Part shown: positions 52,514 to 63,525 of the stretch, in pieces
Layout of the letters: every line of letters starts with the position of its first letter
How positions within the stretch are numbered: position 1 is the first letter of the stretch
NCBI GenBank assembly: GCA_030295235.1
Contig: AP026164.1
Span: 2,356,001-2,420,000, forward strand
Length of the DNA: 64,000 nt
Source of the DNA: Fistulifera solaris
Taxonomy: Eukaryota; Bacillariophyta; Bacillariophyceae; Naviculales; Stauroneidaceae
Direction of reading: 5' to 3'
Position numbers and translations under genes: made by a program
Notes under the pieces: model-generated
Databases searched by the model: none
What the model was told of the DNA's origin: nothing
What the model saw: the letters and a program-made list of their open reading frames with translations, nothing else

Positions 52514-55500
52514 TTAGACAACAGATTCCCATTCGTTTGCAGCAGCTTTTTCGGTCGCTCCAAGAGTAATTTGTCTAGCGATGAACATAGAAAGATCCTT
52601 TTCTATCCAGTACGAAGAGTGAGCAGCGAGTGCAGCTACATACTCGTTAGCACTTTCGATCTCCTTCTCTTGAAGCATGTAATCGATGCGTCTGCCTTGA
52701 TTGAGAGCGCCTGATTTAACGCCAGTAGAACTTGGATCATCCGAGCTGAAGGCGGATTCCAAGTCGTCATCACAATGCTGTGCCAATGAAGAATCCATCA
52801 AGCCCATGCCGACAACTTTGGCTTCAAAAGCCGCCAAGAAATTTTGCTGCGTTTGCCAAGTAGAGTCGACAAACATTCTCCATAAGCGTTTGGTCTGGTA
52901 TTGAACTCGCAGGCCTCCATTCCAATGTGCCATAATCATGGGGTCATATTCAGAATTCCTAGGGTCAATGCAGGGCTCAAGTCTGTACGCAACCGGATCG
53001 TAGGGATGAAAAATGTTGAAGACTCGACGGCACCCTTTGAGATAAAAAAGATTCGGTCAATGGCGCTCTCTGGTTTCGAATCATGAGAAAAACCGCAACC
53101 GGTGATCCCAACAGGAAAAAGTTATCGACACTAAAGTCAAGTTGCGGATACGAATAGTCTACTGGTTCGTTGCTCGGGTCATACGATAATTCTGAGGTTT
53201 GGCTCATTTGCGAAAGGGGACTTCCGTACTGAAGCAGAGAATCTAAGCTTTCACTCGATTCATTTTTCTGTTCAACAAGCAGAGATTCGTCATTCACCTG
53301 AAGATGCTCACATCGTTGGTTTGAAAGGATGTCCCAGCTGATAATGGAGCCCAGACTGTGACCTATCAGCGAAATGTCACCTTTGAAACCCGTCAACTCG
53401 CGAAATTTCTCAACAACGACATTCATCTCATTGGCTACGACGTCAACAATAATATCATGGTGCTCCGGACTCATGAAGTAAAGGACATCCATAAGTGTAT
53501 CATTCGCAAACTCTCTCATTTGAGGAATCGTCTTGAGTGAGATGTCATTGAGCATGACATTTTTTCTCGTCTTCCCTGAATCGGTAGCGCTTTCTGTAGA
53601 CGCTGCCCTTCGTTGCGAAACGATTGAAAATGCTTCGTGCCATTCGACGGGCAAGTATTCAACTCGTCCTTTCTTCTCGCCTGCTTGGGAGAGAGAAGAT
53701 CGGACTTCTTCAATCTCCACATGGTTCTTTCTCAGAAAACCACAGCAGTCAACAATGGACGAAAGGTTCGGAAGGGAGAGACCGAAAACATCCATCGACT
53801 GCATCATTTCCCCGATACCATGAACAATTAGAATGAGGTGGTCCGTGTCTTGTACCTTGTGATCAACCAAGTTTTTCGCCATATCATTTTCATACAATCT
53901 CTTTGTTGGGACAGCGAGCGAAGCAAACGGGGATTCTTGATTCGTTGTGAGAACAAAGCCTGTTTCAGATTTTGTTGGCGGTGGGGCCAAAACGGATCGT
54001 ATGGATACATCGGGTACCATCGTCTCGCCCAACGTCCCGCTCTCTTCTACCGCTTGGAGTATTGATTCTGTAATAGATCGCGGCGCGCTCTCTGAGAGTA
54101 ACGTTCGATCCTTTTCCAACCAAGCACCACGGTACACCCTCCGCTTGAACATTGCGATAGCCGCACCCAGCCCTTTCTGAATTACTGTTGCGTACGTCAG
54201 GGGAGCTGAACTGGACCAGAACCGTCCCCTCGCCCAAATTTGGTACTTCCACTGTCAGAAGAGCCCCATCAATTTCCATGTTGTGATCAAAGGCGCGTCG
54301 CAAATTCATCCAGTTTAAAAACAAATAGGCATCTTCCAGTAACGCTTGAGCCTCATCCCCAAATGGTTGAAGTCCACGAGCGGTGTCGAGAAACCAGTTG
54401 GAGCGGCGCACTTCGTCACCCGGTCCATAGAATCGCCAAAGAGTCGGTCGCATGATCATCGTCAAGGGAGGGGGCGCAAAAGCCGCCATGGGACCAGTTT
54501 TATCTTGTTCTTGTTCGCAACATGTCGGACAAAGATCACCTAATTGCCTTGGTGCCATGACTTGCTCGGGTAACTCCTTTCGGCACAAGGGGCAGCACAA
54601 TCGAAACGAGACAGCGTGACGATTTTGATCCACCAAAACGTCCGACAACGGATCCGGTTCATACCATTTTGCTATTGTCGCGTATTTGGTATCCTCCAGT
54701 CCTCCATCATTTCTGCGTCGATGATACGAATACCGAATTCTTCCTTCCCGGACTATTTCTCTGTAACGTTGTTCTAAATCTTTTTGCTCTTGATTGCGAC
54801 AACAGATCCACGCAGCATCCTTCCCGGGATGCCTACCGTTGATATACGGAAGTCGAAACCATAAAGGAGAGATTTCCGGCCCACCGGTCACTTCGTCTAA
54901 ATCATACGTATCACCCGAGCCCACCAGGAACGGATCTTCTAATGCTCGGTAGTTGGGATACGGACACAACCATTCGTCATCTTCCGTCAAGGACGAGCCC
55001 CGTTGTTTCAACACTCCCGTCAAGACCAGATCATCGTACAGAGGACGATTGTGAAAGCGGATATGCGCCGCTAGTTCGTACCGCGCGACGGGGTCTGTGA
55101 GGCTGAAATAACGATCACAAATGTGATCAATGACATCTTTCTTGATCATACTATCGAGTGTGGCGTACGGACCACTCCCCAAGACTTTCCACTGGGTATG
55201 CGATAAAGTGCGGGTAATGTTGGCGTCGGCGCGCTTGACGTAAAGACACAATTCCCGAAACATGGTCGAGAGGGCCCACTTGGTCCCATTGAGGGCAAAA
55301 TCGACAGTATCACGCACTTTTTGACGCGATGGAATGGGATATTGCGCGATCTCCCAACTGCGGTGCACAAAACCCACGGTAAAACACAAAGCCGGCACGA
55401 GAAAGTTTTCTCCGACGAACGGTACTTGCTTTGCGAGATCGAGTGTTTGTACTCCCAAATGAATCGCCCCGTCACTTTGAAAAAAACCAATGATCCCTAA

Positions 55501-55911
55501 AGCCACCTGCTCGGCCCCGCTAAAGGCCGGCAAAATAATCCAATCTCGGACTGGCAAAAGAAACCGTGTTCAATTTTTCCCGTCCCATCTTTCGTGGCAC
55601 TGTAAATGCCGCGGGCCGATTTGAAGCAAGCCACCGACAATCCGCGGAGAGCCGTGTACGCCGCCTCCCATTGATCAACGGCCGACAAGGCGGCTTCAAT
55701 CGACGCATCATTCGAATCCCAAACGACTTGTTTGGTCGTCATGGCGGCGTGTCGTCCAACGCGTTGCACGCGCCAGAGCGGATGCGTCGACTTTTTTCTT
55801 CTTTTTGGGCAGGTAGCGGTACGGAACAAAGGGAGAAATGAGGATGGCGTCGTCGCGCGGTGAAGCGGGTAATTTCGGAGGATGATGATGATGATGATGA
55901 TCATTGTTCAT
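52514..55911 (-). CDS. DDHD-domain lipase (intracellular PA-PLA1 type)
   Basis: About 1131 residues. Catalytic Ser in SLIGHSLGS; the DDHD domain follows with FFLLGSPVAVFL, IFHPYDPVAYRLEP, RIDYMLQE and HSSYWIEKD, giving the Asp/Asp/His/Asp residues. The family hydrolyses phosphatidic acid and related lipids at the ER-Golgi or mitochondria. The N-terminal 60 residues include a natural run of six His, then a long unrecognised region (about 70-530). A CPLC...CPTCC pair suggests a zinc site. Four homopolymer breaks: one base too many at 55792-55797, 54174-54176 and 53044-53049; one missing at 55556-55559. Corrected the ORF is 1132 codons and the catalytic domain reads through. Convergent with TMEM184, 84 bp apart. 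Confidence 0.88.
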
Positions 55912-56458
55912 TGTTTTTTTTCTTTTCTCTGGAATGAAAAGAGAGATAGACAGTCGTTCCCTATTTTCCAAGAATAACAAGAATAACACAGTTAGCGCTC
56001 TCTAAAACCTTTCGTTGTTTTGTTTTTATACCTGGTACCAGTAACTAGTAGTGCAGTGCCATGTCAAAAAAAAAAAAAGAAATGCCGTCCTGGTCCCTGC
56101 TAAGGTTACCAGGGTACAGCCTGAACCATACAAACAAATGCTGCATCGAAGAAACAGCTCCGTCATAGTCTCTTCGGCATTGAAGGCGCACAGTCCATTG
56201 GCACAAATAGGTCTCGATCTCGACGGTAGGATAGCTGGCCGGACGGAGGACAGTCGTAAAGTTCAGTATCGCAGGTTGCGTTGATTGGAATTGCGATGCG
56301 ATGATGATGTGTGTCTGCTCTATGTGCATTATTATTATTATTTAATTTGCGAAAACCATTTCCCAGCCCTTCAATCGTAACCAGCGTTTTTGCACGGTAA
56401 AAAAACAAACAAACAAAAAAAAAAAAAGAACGAGAGAAAAAAGGTGCCCAGCGACGAG
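55912..56458. other. Intergenic region
   Basis: No supported gene. TACCTGGTA at 56029-56037 overlaps a second palindrome (GGTACCAGTA); poly-A and AAAC runs at 56399-56428. Confidence 0.5.
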
Positions 56459-57510
56459 ATGACATCCCAAGACGTCGACAAATGCCATTGTTCCTGGTCC
56501 GACTGGAGTTGGTTCAGTGAACAAATCGAACAACATGCTCCGAAGGGACACGTATGGTTGGGAAAATCGTCACCGCGGGAAGCAAAGTAAGGTTGTCGCA
56601 GCGGACCATGTTGGAACGGATGTTGTTTCTTTGGCGGCCATGTGTCAACATATCCCCGGGATCGAAGAAGCCTTTCGAGATGGTGGTCGCGGATCGAACA
56701 ACACGAAGAAGAAGAATCGGAAAGAAATTGTGCTCGCTAGACACCATTTTCCGATCGTCGTGTACGACTTTTCTCGGTGCCCGACGGGATTACCACTCTC
56801 GTAAAAAGAAGGACAAATGGATTTTTTTTTTTGATCGAACGCGATGCCAATACCCGTTTGGCGGAAAAAGGGAATCGAGTTTGTTGTTTGGCGGAATTAC
56901 GGACAACGAAATTACTACCCGAAGGTACACTGCGGAAGGAATTTTTCGGCACGCGAAAAGGAATTGATCGGTAGTAAGGGCAAACTGTTTCTATGTGCGC
57001 CCGTCGCATCACGGGACGAAATCTTGGCGGCCCTCCAAGAAATGAAACGAAACAAGAACGATACTACTGATACGGAGCTGGATGAACACTCGGTGTCGCC
57101 CGAACCTACAAAATTGGTTTCACCCGATGAATGCGGAGTTACCCTACGCGACGATGGAACAATCGCCCATCATGGTTCCTCCCGTAGAAGAATGTGTGCA
57201 GAAAATTCAATCCAAAGTTCAGACATTGGGATGAGAACAAGCATCTCGTTCGAACAATTTTCATGTGGCGATTCGATTGTTGCGGTTCTTTTACACGCAT
57301 CATACCGCCATTCCACTGGAAGACGAAAATCATGTCAGGTTAGGATATTTACATCCTTGTCAAAACGAGGATGTCAACAATAAGTCCTGTGCTACCTATC
57401 AGATCGCGAGTACAGTGTCGAGCGAGGGATTGTACTGCTCTCCGTGTCAGTTGCAACGGGTCACCCAGAAGAAAGGAAAACGCCACACCATAGTTTCGCC
57501 AAATTTTTAG
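56459..57510 (+). CDS. Unresolved gene of unknown function, multiple frames
   Basis: A set of overlapping frames on one strand, none dominant, that look like one gene with several homopolymer breaks: MTSQDVDKCHCSW at the start, then AADHVGTDVVSLAAMCQHIPG, LFLCAPVASRDEILAALQEM, and finally HPCQNEDVNNKSCATYQIAS with CSPCQ. The Cys pairs in the last part could bind zinc. I cannot name a family, and I could not find one frame path that satisfies all parts, so boundaries are approximate. Confidence 0.3.
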
Positions 57511-57594
57511 TAAAACGATGTAATCATTCGTCATAAATGGCTCGACTAATCATCACGTTGGCATCCAACAAAGAAAATAGATTATACGGAGTAT

Positions 57595-58993
57595 TTACAT
57601 AATGTGATCATTACTCTTGAAGCTTTCGTTTTTGGAAATTAAATCGCGATCGTGTGGTTGTTCCAACAACTTCGTAAAGTCATTCCCCCGTGGTACCACT
57701 GAATAGATATTCAATTGAGGATGCGACGTGTAGTAGTGCGCTTTGATCTGTTCCATATTGACAGTTGCCTTAACTCCCGGCATTTGATAAATTTCTCGTA
57801 AGTAGTTCAAAATGGATGGCGTATAGGTCACCATGCGCGTATTCGTCTTGAAATACACAACATATACTTCATCGAACCGCAACAGTGTCACAAACAATCG
57901 AACATCGGCTTCCGTGAACTCATCTCCGGCAATATACCGCTGATTCTGCAAAATCTGGTCAATGCGATCAAAGGATTCGGTCAATTCGTGAATCGCTGTA
58001 TCGTAAGCACTCTGTGTCTTGGCAAAGCCACATCGGTACACGCCATTGTTGATCGTCGGATACACCCAATCATTGACTGTATCAATGGCGTCTCTCAAAT
58101 GTTCCGGATACAGATCCAAGTCTTTGTATTTGGCAAATTCATTGAACTCAGAGTTCAGCATCCGAATGATTTCCGACGATTCGTTGCTCACAATTGTATT
58201 GAGTTTCTTGTCCCACAAAATAGGGACACTATACTTTCCGTCCGTATCACCGGCCTTTTCGTAGATGCCTCGGATGTTCTTGGCTCCACAAAATGGATCG
58301 GGCTCATTGTCCGGATACGCCGGTGGAAACGGACCACCATTACCGTCCTTGTTGCGCAGCGGTTCGCCATTGGGATCGCCAAAGACCCATCCGGCATGCT
58401 CATCTTCTTCCGGACGGGTTCGTTGCCATGTGGGATGGACGATGGTGATACTAATCACATCTTCCAGTCCCTTCAGTGCGCGTACCAAAACTGTACGATG
58501 AGCCCATGGACAAGCGTGAGCGACGTAGCTGTGAAATATTTTGAGAAAAAAAGATTATTATTAGCAAAGAATGAGTGTCGCAATATGGGTTTTTGACGTC
58601 TACTAGTAAGAAAACCAACCAAAGACTTACAGATGATATCTTCCTTTCTCTGGAGCGAATTTGGCACCCGGCGCTGTCACAAAAGAAACCGTACGAATGA
58701 GACTATCAGAATATCCTTCAATATACAAAGTAAACAGCCAGCAAGCTGCAACGAGAAAGAAACGTACCTCGACTAACCCAATTGCGCCAGGAAGCGTCTT
58801 TCCTGACAAACTCGCCCTTTACACCGTGCTCGTCCAGAGCCGTTCGAACTGTAAATGGTTTTGCAGCAGTGATAGCTGTGGTTCGTTTCAACGACGAAGT
58901 GCGCAAGAACGCGGAGGACGAAGCGGCGAGGAACATGGTGAGTACGTGGAACGAATGAATGAGCTTGACAAGCGGATTGCTGCACTCACTCAT
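57595..58993 (-). CDS. Glutathionyl-hydroquinone reductase (ECM4/omega-like GST)
   Basis: 400 residues in three exons (58768-58993, 58631-58673, 57595-58528; introns of 94 and 102 nt); the total is in frame, unbroken. Reduces glutathionyl-hydroquinones and related conjugates. Landmarks: PGAKFAPEKGRYHLYVAHACPWAHRT, whose Cys is the catalytic nucleophile; VPILWDKKLNTIVSNESSEI for glutathione binding; and a helical C-terminal domain (RYIAGDEFTEADVRLFVTLLRFDEVY). The middle exon of 43 nt encodes only KFAPEKGRYH-type residues. The N-terminus (LTMFLAASSSAFLRTSS) resembles a diatom plastid leader with an A-F motif (inference). TACGGAGTA lies at 57585-57593, directly after its stop. Confidence 0.93.
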
Positions 58994-59724
58994 TTGAAAT
59001 ATCGGATCGCTTTATTGTAGCACGATCGTTGGCAATAGAATTGGATTTGTGAGAACAACCCAAAGACTGGCTCAAAGAGGCTTCAACTGTTTTTCAGTTC
59101 GGGTTCGATTTGCTTCCTTTTCTTCGACCGACAACCGCACAAGACACTTGCAATCACATAAAAAATAAAAAACCTCGAGGTTTCTCAAAATAACTTGCTT
59201 CTTGCTTCACCGCAACTATCCATTGAGTGTGAGCTGGTTTATGGTTCGTTGGTATTGGACGTTCGTGGTTTCTATACCAAGTACTAAAGCCCGTACCCCA
59301 CATACGTGGCGCATGCGGCGAAATGGCGGCGTTCTCTTTTGATCGCCTTGCATCGCAAATAATGATGTCCCGCCATATACTTTTGGAAGCATAGCGGAGA
59401 ACAGCGGCGAAGAGGAAACCTCTTCCGCACTCGAACGCGAAACGCCGAAAACTGCACGAGCTGGCGGCGGAAACGTAGGCAACGCATCGCCGCCAATTCA
59501 CGACTGTGCGTTCGTCCGTAGAGCACTTCAACTTCGGGTACAATGTTGTATCTTGATAACAGATTTGAGCTTTCGGTTTTCTGGTCATAGTTCTGAGTTC
59601 TGACGTCAGAGAGGTGAATTTATCAGAAATCGAGTTAAAAATCGTTTGTTGCCTGTACTGTCTAGCTTACGTCATAGAAAATGCAAAAAATTCCGGAGTC
59701 CTGGTCTTAGTCCCGAGCGAGACA
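58994..59724. other. Intergenic region
   Basis: No supported gene; several short frames on both strands show nothing recognisable. Confidence 0.45.
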
Positions 59725-60222
59725 TGACGTCGGAGCTGTCCGTCTGTGATCCGACGGACGACAACAAAATGCCGCTTCGCCCGGAAAGCACCTCTCAACT
59801 TGGTATTGTGTTTGATGATGGACAGCTAAAATTGTCCATCAAAGTCAAACCGGTTTCAAGTAAGTAAAATATACTTTACGCAAAACGCTTTATCAAACAA
59901 GATCTCGATGACACGTGCTGTAGGGAGTCAGCAAATACACAGAGCGACCACAGCCATCGCTCGAGGGAATCCGCGTGTGGCCCATCGGAATATTCAACAG
60001 CATTTGCCAGGGATACAATGCCTGCAATGGAGTAGCAGCAACACTCGAACTTTGTTCTCTACAGACGCGTCCTATGGAGGCCTTACTCCGTCACTGTTTC
60101 AAACCTTGCCAAACTTTCACACTTCTTCCATCACGATCGCTTGCCCAACTGCTCCGGTATCTTTGCGGTTATCTCTAAATAATGTGCTTTGCCATTCCGA
60201 TGCCGAGGATGACGGCGGGTAA
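59725..60222 (+). CDS. Possible two-exon gene, unknown
   Basis: Exon 1 from 59725 (MTSELSVCDPTDDNK...) reads to a GTAAGT donor at about 59860; after an acceptor near 59923, two frames stay open, and the better one reads GIRVWPIGIFNSICQGYNAC with many Cys. The phase across the intron favours the other frame (stop at 60222). No family recognised. Confidence 0.25.
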
Positions 60223-60227
60223 TATCC

Positions 60228-60874
60228 GCTACATACAAGGAGACCACATTGAGTGACGTTTTATACAGCGTCATACAATTGGCAATAGAGAATGGTTATC
60301 TGATGTTTCGATTTCTAGGAATAATTAATGGGATTCTCTATAGTAAGCTCAAGTACGTTATTAAAGAAAGACGTCCTGTTTTGCCAAGTTGACAGTGTCA
60401 CATAAACCCTGCATAAGAAAAAAAGTATTTGGAGTGAGTCAATTCGTCGTTTGGTACATGGGCTGGAAAATATTTGGCGCCGGTTACCCCTCAGAAGGAA
60501 GTCAGCAGATACGAGAATGCATCGACATGTATTCGTTCCGCAATAAAATTGTAGTTATGATCGCGATATCCTCATAGGGAATAGGGGGTACTGCATTTGC
60601 TTTGAAAACGTTTGCGGCTGGCTTACCTTTTTTTAACAGGGGAGGTTTTTCGAGAGAGAAAGACTACTACGTTTGATAGGATTGGATTTTCATTATCTGC
60701 AAAAAGATGAAGAAATTACAGTCGATCGGATCGAATTCGTCAACTTTTAGTGATGAAAAGAAATACAAATGTGAATCACAGCAAAAAGAAAAAACAATCC
60801 GATCAGCAATCCGACGGCTCGACGCAAAAAAACAACAACAACGACCACAACCACAACACAAGAAAAAATAGTCC
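60228..60874. other. Intergenic region
   Basis: Nothing supported; A-rich in the second half. Confidence 0.4.
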
Positions 60875-61102
60875 TTACGTTCCGTCATCCTCTTCTGCCA
60901 AATCAAACAGTTCCAAAGCGATCGATGGTGCCGATAAAACACTCCACTGTTGCTGAATGGCATCTACGGATTGAATGGCAAGGGTTCGCACGGCAAGCGA
61001 ACGATGCCTTCGTTCGAGTCCGATCATACGCTGTTCGAGGCGTCTCGATAGTCCTTGATTTCGCCAGGATGAAAATGCCCGTCGCATGGTTTGTGTTCGC
61101 AT
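60875..61102 (-). CDS. Possible short basic helical protein
   Basis: 75 residues from an ATG at 61102: RRAFSSWRNQGLSRRLEQR and ERRHRSLAVRTLAIQS, then a Leu/Asp/Glu-rich end. AFSSW-type spacing recalls centrosomal Sfi1 repeats, but one unit is not enough. Could be a real small gene or a fragment. Confidence 0.3.
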   Translation of the reverse strand: MRTQTMRRAFSSWRNQGLSRRLEQRMIGLERRHRSLAVRTLAIQSVDAIQQQWSVLSAPSIALELFDLAEEDDGT

Positions 61103-61562
61103 ATTGTTTATATATAATGCAGTAAGGGACAAGAAGCGCAGATTCACCAAGGGGTTTTGTCGTTTTGCTTATTTTGGTTGTAAAATGATACCGCGATATG
61201 ATCAAGACGGGTGAGAGTGAGACGAAATGAGAGTGAGAGGTGCTGAACGAAACAAGAATACGTGCGACGTCAGACCGCGTGACTGCTTTCACATAACACA
61301 CACGTGACTTAAAGATGCGCCCTAACAATAATGGCAGAATTTCACCACGACTAAGTTTTCAGTCATGAAACAGGACAGATGAAAAAAAATACGTAGTACG
61401 GAGTAATGAGCAGCATAGGCCCACCTTAATGATTGCATTATTGTCGGGCATAAGAAAACATGTATCAACAACGCAATAGCAATATCCTCCGTTTCATACT
61501 AAATTCTCCTTAACGATCGCTATTCTGATTGCTGACGCTGACGAAGAAAATCGAAAGAAAGG
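61103..61562. other. Intergenic region upstream of ARMC6
   Basis: No gene seen. It holds palindromic repeat copy 5 and a TACGGAGTA motif at 61397-61405. Confidence 0.5.
61340..61369 (+). repeat. Dispersed palindromic repeat, copy 5 (single)
   Basis: Core CACGACTAAGTTTTCAGTCATGA, with TTTCACC before it as in copies 1 and 2; no partner within 300 bp. Confidence 0.65.
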
Positions 61563-63153
61563 ATGATATCACAAGAATACTTTGATGAGATCTATCTCGA
61601 AAATGTCGAAGCCTTTGATTTGTCGCCTGAAGAGGCAATTGAAGAAACATTACAACAATTACAGAAACAGCAATCCATCAGCTTTTTACAGCATTTGACA
61701 TTGACGCCTGTAGATAGTGAAATCGGAAAAGAAATACGACAAAAGCGCGCTGAATTTTTGCAAGCCGTTGAGGAGTCGTCTCGTCAAATGCCCTTTCTCT
61801 TGATGCGATCTTGTTTGAACGAGGACAAAACTCCACCAGAACAAATCGAAATGTATCGACATTTGATTGTACGTGTGCAACCAGGACTCGCTACTGTATT
61901 ACTGCACATGTTCGAGGATCCTGAAGCGAAGGCACTCGAACTGGTGGTGAACGATCTTTACAACTCACACCTTTGTATCCGGGAGTGTTACCGTCTTGTT
62001 CGACCGGCTTTTCTTCGGAATTGAGAAACTCTATTTCACCATTATTGGTTTCATCCTGCTTGAAAGAGTTGGACAGAATCCTTCAAGAAGAGAATGGTGG
62101 CGACCATTATTTGGAGCACTTGGTGACGCTGGGTTACTGGTCGTGTCGGCATTGTGAAAGTAACAAGCAAACGTGGATGAATACGTCCATTGCGGACGGA
62201 GAAGAAACAAAAGCGAAAACTCTGGCACCATTGTTGGTCGCTATGCTCCGCAAACCAAATGTTTCGAAACAACTCATTCGCGGCAGTGGGGAATTGGATC
62301 ATTTTACTCTGTACCTTTGATGAATTCCGCTCGTCGTCGTCCGATAGACCCGCCGTACAAGCATCGCATCAAAATGTGGGTCGATTGGCGGAACACGGGG
62401 CCATTGTTGCATTGTACCAACATATCTCCCCCGGCAACGCTGCTATTTTGTTCTCGGCACTCCAGCGCCATGGCCATTCAAGATGATACGGTGCAAACCA
62501 TGGTCGCCATGGGCATTGTGGCATCGGCAGTGGAAGCCTGGAGGCAATGTACCGATGACACGGCCTTGGCGACAGCGTTGATGGGCCTTTTCCGAACTTA
62601 TGTGCCAATGATGATTTGAAAACATCGCTGTGTCGCGGAACCGACTGGTCGATTGTGAATGGTCCTCTGCCGTCTTCTCTGCGACGGCAATCGGCACTGT
62701 TGGCGGAGCACATTTGTGGGACGGTAGCTGCCATGACTTTCGCGACAACCGGAGAATGGGCATCATTTAGTAAAGGCCGAATGGCATAAAAGTGTTGTAG
62801 AAGCTATGGAACATTACAAAGAACGAGGGTCCTTGCAACGTCAGGGAGCATTGGCGATTCGGAATTTAGTGAGTCGATCCAAAGAATTGCAAGTACACAT
62901 TTTACAAGCAGGGGCAGAAGCCGTGTTGTACAAGGCGGCGGCCAATCACGTGAATTGTCAAGACGAAATTTATGCAGCATTACGGGATTTAGACTTGGTC
63001 CAGCCGGGCAGCATGCGAAATAATGGCAGTAGTGGAAGGAAAGGTAGTGGCTCAAGAGAACACCCAGTTTCTCACGTATCGACGGACAGAAACAGAAATT
63101 CTGTCAACCAAGTCGCTACGTTTAGCAACAACAGAAGAGGAAGTATCTGGTAG
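61563..63153 (+). CDS. ARMC6: ARMC6-like armadillo-repeat protein
   Basis: About 530 residues. N-terminus ISQEYFDEIYLENVEAFDLS with EAIEETLQQL, as in ARMC6. Armadillo-type helices follow (ALCESNKQTW; LAEHGAIVALYQHI; MVAMGIVASAVEAW; LCANDDLKTSLCRG). The most conserved part is near the end: AMEHYKERGSLQRQGALAIRNLV and HVNCQDEIYAALRDL, matching the ARMC6 C-terminus. Function of ARMC6 is poorly known. At least five frame breaks interrupt it, the highest density in the window; I could place the pieces by family similarity but not every break. Two frames are open after the last conserved block: one stops at 63153, the other at 63286. Confidence 0.72.
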
Positions 63154-63290
63154 AGCTAAGACGATAAACAGTCAAAGTTTTTCCAAACAACAATATTATG
63201 AAGCCTTTACAAATCCGACAAATGAACAAGGTGGAATCTCACTGGGTGATGGTTCCGCCGAGAATGTCACTCTGCCATCGGACTAGGTCT

Positions 63291-63525
63291 TGTTTTATCT
63301 TGAAATTCTGAGCTCACGTATGTGGCTCTAACATTCTTGTATCGCGTTGCTTGCAAACCTTTCACGCCTTCACGATCAACCCAAATCGTTGCAAAGACCC
63401 TTGGGCCTCGCCCCAAGAGGTTACATTCGGATGCTTCCGATTTGGGGATCGGAATTAGCATTAGGTCGTGCGGCCATATTGGCTGAGTCCCTAGTAGTCT
63501 GCCCGCTATCCGCATTTCCGTGACA
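63291..63525 (-). repeat. 3' LTR of the copia-type element
   Basis: 235 bp with TGT...ACA ends, next to the purine tract. The outer boundary is inferred from the terminal inverted bases; the target-site duplication cannot be confirmed because the other end is outside the window. Confidence 0.65.

Noticed and set aside
55861-55911. Six-His run as an artificial tag
   Set aside because: It lies in natural sequence within a CAT repeat, with no vector sequence around it.
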